Shown: in pieces, positions 58,619 through 64,000 of the stretch | Layout: each line of letters begins with the position of its first letter | Position numbering within the stretch: the stretch's first letter is position 1 | Source: Microbacterium gubbeenense DSM 15944 | Lineage (GTDB): Bacteria; Actinomycetota; Actinomycetes; Actinomycetales; Microbacteriaceae | DNA: 64,000 nucleotides | Direction: 5' to 3' | NCBI RefSeq assembly: GCF_000422745.1 | Contig: NZ_AUGQ01000008.1 | Location: forward strand, 34,775-98,774 | Notes under the pieces: generated by a model | What the model saw: the letters and a program-made list of their open reading frames with translations, nothing else | Databases searched by the model: none | Told to the model about the DNA's origin: nothing | Translations under genes and position numbers: made by a program

Positions 58619-59485
58619 ATGACCCCAGACGACATCGCCGCCGCCATCCGGCACGCCGGCGGGTGCGCACGCACCTCGACCCTGTTGAACAGCGGCGCGA
58701 CGGAGGAGAATCTGCTCAGTGCGCGACGCGCAGAAACCGTCCTGCGGCCGAGGAAGGGCATCTACGTCGTGCCCGAGACGCCCGAGCCGGTTGTGGAGGC
58801 CGCCCTGCACGGCGGTGCGCTGACGTGCGCGTCATTGCTGTATCTGCGGGGAATCTGGGTGCTCGACGGCCACGACGATGTGCACGTCTGGCTCGGATCG
58901 CGCGGCAGGGCGCGGCCCCACGACGGGTGCAGATGCGTCGCGCACTGGAGCTCGGGATCCGGAGGTGTGGGAGCCGTACCGCTGCATATGGCGCTCGCAC
59001 AGATCCTGTCGTGCCGCGGCGACGAGGCGTTCTTCGCCGCGTTCGAATCGGCGTGGAACAAGGGCATGCTCGGCGCGGAGGACCGTCAGGCGGTGCGCTC
59101 GCGCATCCCGGCGCGGAAGAGGTGGCTCGTCGACTTCGCGCACGGCGAATCCGACAGCGGTCTCGAGTCGCTCGTGCGGCTGCGCCTGCACCTCTTGGGC
59201 ATCCGCGTCGAGGCTCAGGTGTGGATCGACGATGTCGGACTCGTCGACTTCCTGATCGACGGATGCATCATTCTCGAGATCGACGGCCGCGAGAACCATG
59301 ACGGCCCGTCGAAGCGGCACAAAGACCTGCGGCGAGACGCAGCTGCCGCCGCGCGCGGGTACACGGCTCTGCGGTTCGACTACGCGCTCGTCACGTACGA
59401 CTGGCCGGTCGTCGAGGCCGCGATCATCGGCGCGCGTGCAAGCCGCCGGGGCGGTCGTCGCCCGGTTCTGTCGGAGGTCGCGTGA
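58619..59485 (+). CDS. DUF559-type (Vsr-like) nuclease-fold protein
   Basis: The 288-residue protein has an N-terminal winged-helix-like half (ARTSTLLNSGATEENLLSARR, PRKGIYVVPETP) as in AbiEi-type antitoxins, and a C-terminal DUF559 domain: VDFLIDGCIILEIDGRENHD, RHKDLRRDAAAAARGYTALRFDY, the very-short-patch-repair-like endonuclease pattern with conserved Asp, Glu and Arg. Proteins of this architecture are abundant in actinobacteria and uncharacterised. ATG 58619 is 6 nt after CAGTGT. Its last residues (RRPVLSEVA) are encoded by a family-B repeat. Confidence 0.8.
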   Translation: MTPDDIAAAIRHAGGCARTSTLLNSGATEENLLSARRAETVLRPRKGIYVVPETPEPVVEAALHGGALTCASLLYLRGIWVLDGHDDVHVWLGSRGRARPHDGCRCVAHWSSGSGGVGAVPLHMALAQILSCRGDEAFFAAFESAWNKGMLGAEDRQAVRSRIPARKRWLVDFAHGESDSGLESLVRLRLHLLGIRVEAQVWIDDVGLVDFLIDGCIILEIDGRENHDGPSKRHKDLRRDAAAAARGYTALRFDYALVTYDWPVVEAAIIGARASRRGGRRPVLSEVA

Positions 59486-59600
59486 TCGACGCTTCGGTTC
59501 TGTCGGAGATTTCGCGGCGGTGACGAGCAAGCGGGTCGAGAAGTGCAGAGTCTCCGGCGGAACCAGCGCTGGCTCTTGCGCGGTTCCGACACAACTGGGC
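59461..59600. repeat. Family B repeat cluster, B4
   Basis: CCCGGTTCTGTCGGAG (59461-59476, in the end of the DUF559 gene) and TTCGGTTCTGTCGGAGAT (59493 on) are direct copies. TCTCCGGCGGAACCAGCG (59551 on) and CGGTTCCGACACAACTGGG (59581 on) are decayed copies in mixed orientation. The cluster fills the gap between convergent genes. Confidence 0.6.
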
Positions 59601-59611
59601 TCTCGCCGGCG

Positions 59612-60598
59612 TCAACCGAAGAGTCCGCCTTGCCGACCGACGATGATCAGGCCGATTCCGACGATCGCCGCAGGAACAAGCCGCAATATCCACGTCGCGA
59701 CCGGGCTCAGGCGCGGCACCGGTCCACCGATGAGGTCGGTGAACCGCGCGGCCCGTCGGCTGGTGTGCTCGCCGACCGTCTCAGCGACAACCTCGGCTGC
59801 ATCGAGAACGTCGGCGTGGGTGAGATCGAACCTGCCGGGAGCGTAGATGTATAACTCGGTGCCGACAACCTCAATGTCGCACCCGGGGATCACGTCGACG
59901 AAGGTCTGCATGAGGTCAGGTGTGAAGATGTAGTACGCGTGCTGTTCGCTGCCCTGCGGAACATACAGACGCCAGTACCGGGTGAAATCTCCCTCCAGAT
60001 CGATCCGTTGCACGCGGTCGAACGCAAAGGCATACGGGCGCGGCCTGGTGCGACCTTGCGCCTGCAGGAACATGTGCGGCAGTTCGTTGTCGAGCACCAT
60101 GCGCACGTAGCCGACCTGGTCGACGCCCTTGAAGGACTGTCCGACGTCCGCCGAGAACGTGTAGTTGCCGACCTCGATCATTCGGGGGTCGTGCGTGTGC
60201 ATCACCGTCTCGGCGCGGCCCTGACGACCGGCGGTGAACAGCGAACCGCGGAAGAAGCGCGGGTCGACCTCGAGCTCGAAGTGCCAGCCATGGGCAAGCG
60301 CGAGCTCCGCCGCAGCGCGGCGCATCCGCCACCGGCGCGCATTCGAGGTCGCGACAGCGACGATGGATCCGAGAAGCACGACCGCAAACGCCACGATCGC
60401 GACGCCCGCCCAGAACGCCCCGGAGTCGTCTGTGTCGATCGCGATGCAGACGACGAGTGCGCCCATCGCCGCGAAGACCAGGGCGAGCAGTCCCCAACCG
60501 AGCACCATCGGCCAGATGCGTTCGGCACGCCGGATGATCGGCGCCTCGCGACGCGCGTGGCGGCGGAAATCTCGCATCGATGCGAGCCCATGGGTCAT
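59612..60598 (-). CDS. Hypothetical membrane protein
   Basis: The 328-residue protein has two N-terminal helices (VLGWGLLALVFAAMGALVVCIAI and FWAGVAIVAFAVVLLGSIVAV, about residues 30-85), a large soluble middle of about 180 residues with many aromatic and charged residues (RFFRGSLFTAGRQGRAE, YIFTPDLMQTFVDVIPGCDIEVVG), and one C-terminal helix (WILRLVPAAIVGIGLIIVG). It resembles other uncharacterised actinobacterial membrane proteins. GAGAGGATC lies 8 nt before ATG 60598. The role is unknown. Confidence 0.72.
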   Translation of the reverse strand: MTHGLASMRDFRRHARREAPIIRRAERIWPMVLGWGLLALVFAAMGALVVCIAIDTDDSGAFWAGVAIVAFAVVLLGSIVAVATSNARRWRMRRAAAELALAHGWHFELEVDPRFFRGSLFTAGRQGRAETVMHTHDPRMIEVGNYTFSADVGQSFKGVDQVGYVRMVLDNELPHMFLQAQGRTRPRPYAFAFDRVQRIDLEGDFTRYWRLYVPQGSEQHAYYIFTPDLMQTFVDVIPGCDIEVVGTELYIYAPGRFDLTHADVLDAAEVVAETVGEHTSRRAARFTDLIGGPVPRLSPVATWILRLVPAAIVGIGLIIVGRQGGLFG

Positions 60599-60631
60599 CG
60601 GCGGATCCTCTCAGACGCGGCTCATCGCGTG

Positions 60632-60943
60632 TCAGTCTCCGAGAGCGCGGGCGATCGCGTCGCCGATCCAGTCGGCGAGGATCTCGTCGCCGGGGTCCGT
60701 GAGCGCGGCGAACGGCACCTCCTGGCCGCTGGGCAGCCGCAGACGGTGCGCGCCCTGCTGCAGCGCGACGTCCAGCGCCTCGCCTCCGCCCATCGGGAAG
60801 AACACCTCGTCGCCCGAGACGCCGACCGCCATCTTGCCGCCGAGCATGAACGCGAGCGATCCCATCATGCGCTTCTCGTCGACATCGCCCGCCGCCTCGA
60901 TGATCGCGCGCACGCGATCCGCGATCTCGGGGTTGTAGGCCAT
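60632..60943 (-). CDS. TfoX/Sxy N-terminal domain protein
   Basis: The 103-residue product is a stand-alone TfoX N-terminal domain: RVRAIIEAAGDVDEKRMMGS, LAFMLGGKMAVGVSGDEVFF, and the final WIGDAIARALG. In gamma-proteobacteria TfoX induces competence; actinobacterial single-domain versions have no assigned role. ATG 60943 is chosen by family alignment. The gene follows dcd with 2 bp between, so the two are cotranscribed. Confidence 0.85.
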   Translation of the reverse strand: MAYNPEIADRVRAIIEAAGDVDEKRMMGSLAFMLGGKMAVGVSGDEVFFPMGGGEALDVALQQGAHRLRLPSGQEVPFAALTDPGDEILADWIGDAIARALGD

Positions 60944-60945
60944 GT

Positions 60946-61545
60946 CTACTCCCCGGCGGATCCGATATCGGTCACGGACACGTCGGTGCGCACGAACCGC
61001 AGGTGCGAGCGGCTCGCAGTCGGCCCCTGCTGCCCCTGGTAGCGGTTGCCGTATGCGCCGTACGCGTTCTCGGCGGGCGACGAGAGCCGGAAGAAGCAGA
61101 GTTGGCCGATCTTCATGCCGGGCCACAGCTTGATGGGGAGCGTCGCCATGTTCGACAGCTCGAGGGTGACGTGACCGGAGAACCCGGGATCGATGAATCC
61201 GGCCGTCGAGTGCGTCAGCAGGCCGAGACGTCCGAGCGACGACTTGCCCTCGAGTCGGGCGGCGACATCGTCGGGCAGCGTGACGGTCTCGAACGTGCTC
61301 GCCAGCACGAACTCGCCGGGGTGCAGGATGAACGGCTCGTCCGCGGCCACCTCGACGAGGTGAGTGAGATCGGGCTGATCCTCGGCCGGGTCGATGAACG
61401 GATACTTGTGGTTGCTGAACAGCCTGAAGTAGCGGTCCATGCGCACGTCGACGCTCGACGGTTGCACCATCAGTCGGTCGAGCGGATCCAGACGGATGCG
61501 TTGGGCGTCGAGCTCGGCGTTGATATCGCGATCAGAGAGCAGCAC
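60946..61545 (-). CDS. dcd: dCTP deaminase
   Basis: The 199-residue trimeric enzyme deaminates dCTP in dUMP/dTTP synthesis. Key blocks are [42 protein letters not shown] (nucleotide site and catalytic Glu region) and the C-terminal [11 protein letters not shown] lid. Mycobacterial Dcd is bifunctional (deaminase plus dUTPase); this protein may be too, but I cannot decide it from sequence. GTG 61545 is 6 nt after TAGACT, a leaderless arrangement. Confidence 0.95.
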   Translation of the reverse strand: MLLSDRDINAELDAQRIRLDPLDRLMVQPSSVDVRMDRYFRLFSNHKYPFIDPAEDQPDLTHLVEVAADEPFILHPGEFVLASTFETVTLPDDVAARLEGKSSLGRLGLLTHSTAGFIDPGFSGHVTLELSNMATLPIKLWPGMKIGQLCFFRLSSPAENAYGAYGNRYQGQQGPTASRSHLRFVRTDVSVTDIGSAGE

Positions 61546-61706
61546 GGCTCGAGTCTACTTTGCGATCGCACAGCGACCTCGACGCCGCCGAAGCGGAAGC
61601 GAACGTGCGCAGAGGACTGCCGGCGCAATGGTCGTGCGGCATGGGGCGTTGAAGCGCAGTCGTGTCACAAACACACCAAGCACGCCCTCCCCCTACGATC
61701 GGTGCC

Positions 61707-62347
61707 ATGACCCACGACGCTCAGCGAACCTCATCCGGCGCTGCCAAAACAGCCGCACCGGAGCCGCGGCGCTCGTCGCGACGTTCTGCACCATCATCGG
61801 AAGCCTGATCCTCGGCGGGGTGACGTCGTATGCTCAGGGTTTCCTGCCGGATGCTCTGCAATCGTTCGCCAACTCAGCGAGCGGCTGGAGCCTGATCACA
61901 TCAGTGCTTGTCGTCGTCGCCAGGGTCCGCTGGCCTCTGGCCGCACTGCTCGGCGCAGGCAGCTTCGTTGCACTGACCGTGGGATATGCCATCGTGTCGA
62001 CGTGGCGCGGCTTCTACTATGACCCGCTCATGTTCTCCGTCATCGGCGTGATCGTCGGGCCGTTCGTCGGCGTCGCCGCGTGCTGGCTCCGTGCAAACGG
62101 CATTCGCGCGGCCGCCGGAACCGCGCTGCTTGCCGGCATCGGTGTCGGAGAAGGCGTTTACGGGCTCACCGCGGTAGCGGAGACCACCAGCCCCGTGTAC
62201 TGGATCGCGATCATCATCCTGAGCGCTGCGCTCGTTGTCTACACTTCCGTGACGAGGGTACGCGGATTGCTCTCGCTGATCGTGCTCTTCGGCGGCACAC
62301 TCGCGATCGCCGCTGCGTTCAACATCGCCTATCGGGGTCTCGGATAG
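61707..62347 (+). pseudogene. DUF6518-like membrane protein gene with apparent frameshift
   Basis: From about 61752 one frame encodes six helices (ALVATFCTIIGSLILGGVTS, YAQGFLPDALQSFANSASG, SLITSVLVVVARVRWPLAAL and more), as in DUF6518. That frame has no start codon nearby. ATG 61707, 7 nt after TACGAT, begins MTHDAQRTSSGAAK in another frame, and adding one A to the run at 61746-61749 joins it as AAKNSRTGAAALVATFC. I interpret this as a one-base loss in the A run, either an assembly error or a broken gene. Confidence 0.65.
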
Positions 62348-62572
62348 CGCGAGAGCACGTGATGTATCGGCGCGACCCGCGAGGCCCAGCCGAGGAGGGG
62401 TGTGGAGCCATGCGCGAGCCCTTCAGTTCTCACGCCCCACAACCGGCATCCGGCTCAACGAGCGGGCCTGTCGGAGCTGCTGGCCGAGGCGACGTGAGGT
62501 ACGCCTGATGCTCGTCCTCGGCGGCGCCACGGAGTGTTCACTCCCATCCGAGCATCCCCCGTCGCCAGCCCG

Positions 62573-63306
62573 TCAAGCCGAACTCCACCCCGGCGCAAGC
62601 GAATCGAGGATTGCGCGACGTTCCGGCACCAGAGTGCCTGACGCTGCCTGAGCTTGGTAGTTCCGCAGTCACCGCCCGAGCGTCGATTCCAGAGCGAGCG
62701 CCGCTTTCGCACGCGGCCACCGGCTCTCCGCGTCACGAACTCCGCGAGCTCCTGCACCTTCCCGCGCCAGAGATCGTCACGGTCATCGGTCAGCCACCCG
62801 GGTGCGACGTCGTCCAGATACTCACGACGCTCAGACGAGAGCTTTCCTTTCCCGGATGCCACCCGCTGCGTGCCTAGCCATAGACCGAGCGTCTTCTCGG
62901 AGATCTTGCGCGAGTGTCCATTCGGCCAGCGCGCGTGTAGCTCGCGGAACGCTCCTAGCTCACGACAGCGCGTCCGCCACCTCTCCTCGCGTGTGTGGGA
63001 CGACACCGCATCACGCGCTGACACGACCCACTCTGGCACGGCTGTCTCGTCAGCCCAGCCGGAGGCTTCGTCGTTGAGAAACTGCCGCCTATCCGCGGCG
63101 AGCCTTCCGCCTCGAGCTGCTCTCTGTTGAGCACCCAGCCATACTCCGAGAGCCCGTTCGGTCGGGTCGCGCGCATCGTCGCTCGGCCACCTCGCGTGCC
63201 GCGCCTGAAAATTCCTGACCTCGCGGGCTTGCTTCCGCCAATACTGCTCCGTGCCGAGGAGCTGGTTCCCTCCGGACCGTTGTTTATGTCCACGTCCCAC
63301 TGCCAT
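62573..63306 (-). pseudogene. Helicase-associated-repeat protein, broken in the third repeat
   Basis: From ATG 63306 the frame encodes two helicase-associated (HA, PF03457-like) repeats: YWRKQAREVRNFQARHARWP ... GVWLGAQQ ... FLNDEASGW and RWRTRCRELGAFRELHARWP ... GLWLGTQR ... YLDDVAPGW. The third repeat begins LWRGKVQELAEFVTRR, then loses frame at about 62723. In the shifted frame it resumes RWPRAKAALALESTLGR, stops at TGA (62669-62671) exactly where a Trp is expected, and continues LRNYQAQAASGTLVPERR ... DSLAPGWSSA to a stop at 62573. So one deletion and one nonsense mutation have hit this gene. A truncated two-repeat product may still be made. Confidence 0.75.
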
Positions 63307-63629
63307 CGTCCTGTCTGTCGTCTCGTACTGACGTGCGGCGGCTGCATGTTCGCCGGGCACATCGAGACTTCGGAGCGTGACGTATCGCGGATTGAACGCC
63401 GCGGGAAATTGTGAATGTGCACCGCGCCGTGGATCACATTTTTGATGCAGTGTCGAACGCCCCGACAGCAGGCGATGGTGCTGGTGCGGATGGGGTCGCC
63501 GACGCGACATCGATCACTCTCGCGACCAGGGCGCGTCTGACGAGTGATTTGGTGGCGCGCTGGGAATCTTGAGCGGTGCGGCAGAGCCGCCTCCCTGGAC
63601 GCCGCCGATTACCGGAACAGGAACGTAAT
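63307..63629. other. Intergenic stretch without recognised gene
   Basis: I see no convincing gene, repeat or promoter here. Frames that stay open on either strand have no family resemblance. Sequence composition is slightly less GC-rich than in the core genes, as expected beside an insertion element. Confidence 0.5.
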
Positions 63630-64000
63630 TGGAGTGGACCCCAGAAGTTGGACACCGCAATCAAGCACTGTCCCCCGAAGGAGTCCACCCATGTACACGC
63701 GAAGCACGCTGACGCAGACAGAGGCCGCATCTGTAATCGAGTTGTTCGAAGAAGGGTTCACCGCGAAGTCCGTGGCGCTCGCTCTTGACCTGACCCCGAA
63801 CCCTGTCCAAATGTTGTTCCAGCGATGGCAACTCCGAGGAGCAGGGGCGCTGGTGACGAGAGAGCGTAGGCAGTATCCGTTCGAGACGAAACTCGAGATC
63901 GTGCGGCGTCACGTCGCTGGCGAGTCCGGACGAGCACTCGCCGAGGAGTTTGACCTGCCCTCACCTACAACCGTTGCCAACTGGGCCGTCATCTACCGAC
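63630..64000 (+). mobile_element. Left end of an IS3-family insertion sequence (runs off the window)
   Basis: TGGAGTGGACCCCAGAAGTTGGACA (63630-63654) is a terminal inverted repeat of the type that opens many actinobacterial IS3-family elements, starting with TG. It is followed 36 bp later by an OrfA-type transposase gene with its own ribosome site. The right end lies beyond base 64000, so completeness and the target duplication cannot be judged. Confidence 0.75.
63691..64000 (+). CDS. IS3-family transposase OrfA (partial)
   Basis: The frame from ATG 63691 (GAAGGAG upstream) is open to the window end, 103 codons. It begins MYTRSTLTQTEAASVIELFE, then EEGFTAKSVALALDLTPNP and a helix-turn-helix-like YPFETKLEIVRRHVAGESGRALAEEFDLPSPTTVANWA, which is the classic OrfA DNA-binding segment (the KLEIVRRHVAGES wording is diagnostic). 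OrfB with the DDE catalytic domain should follow outside the window, produced by frameshifting. Confidence 0.82.
   Translation, partial: MYTRSTLTQTEAASVIELFEEGFTAKSVALALDLTPNPVQMLFQRWQLRGAGALVTRERRQYPFETKLEIVRRHVAGESGRALAEEFDLPSPTTVANWAVIYR

Noticed and set aside
56427..59600. Family-B repeats as attachment sites of an integrated element
   Set aside because: Many copies in both orientations, with housekeeping-type genes between and no integrase.

Overview
The window is chromosomal DNA from a high-GC Gram-positive actinobacterium, most likely Microbacteriaceae (Microbacterium-like). This rests on the very high GC content, the GTG and TTG starts, the actinobacterial rpoB-rpoC pair, and lineage-typical families: a LppP/LprE-like lipoprotein, a DUF4916 NUDIX protein, a DUF6518 protein, a reduced family-A DNA polymerase, and a MetP/MetS amino-acid importer with its tiny second subunit. 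Eighteen genes start exactly 6 nt after a TANNNT-like or CANNNT-like -10 hexamer, the architecture of leaderless transcripts, which are common in actinobacteria.

Layout. 1-9.1 kb (minus): a truncated membrane protein, rpoC and rpoB. 9.1-13.9 kb: housekeeping genes (unknown protein, spermidine-synthase-like, TPR, SprT-like, ComB-like, threonine aldolase). 13.9-18.3 kb: putA with a divergent LysR regulator. 18.3-22.4 kb: an ABC transporter and a NarL/DesR-type two-component system. 22.4-28.1 kb: lipoprotein, NUDIX protein, esterase, a frameshifted acidic membrane protein, an ABC-F ATPase and an F420-type oxidoreductase. 28.2-34.3 kb: a tandem-HAD phosphatase plus ECF importer operon facing a LacI regulator, with two copies of one palindromic operator between them; this is the best candidate here for an uncharacterised uptake system. 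34.3-44.7 kb: DNA-repair functions (family-A polymerase, Lhr helicase, Nei2 glycosylase, AlkX/YcaQ-like glycosylase), with a ParDE module whose toxin carries a nonsense codon and two decayed genes sitting among palindromic repeats. 44.8-55 kb: hexapeptide protein, acetylxylan esterase, MetP/MetS, katG, an MFS exporter, purC and LrgAB. 55-61.6 kb: a flavin monooxygenase, an iron-regulated siderophore-interacting protein, a CPBP protease, a DUF559 protein, TfoX and dcd. 61.7-64 kb: a decaying end with a frameshifted DUF6518 gene, a broken helicase-associated-repeat gene and the left end of an IS3-family element.

The least explained features are sequence-level. At least three families of short inverted repeats (called A, B and D here) occur mostly between genes, and a fourth perfect inverted repeat (C) occurs once. 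Some copies intrude into genes: a family-A copy lies in frame inside the ABC-F gene, family-B copies encode the last residues of two proteins, and family-D copies coincide with the end of the AlkX-like gene and with a truncated acetyltransferase. The palindrome GGATCC is also far more frequent than base composition predicts.
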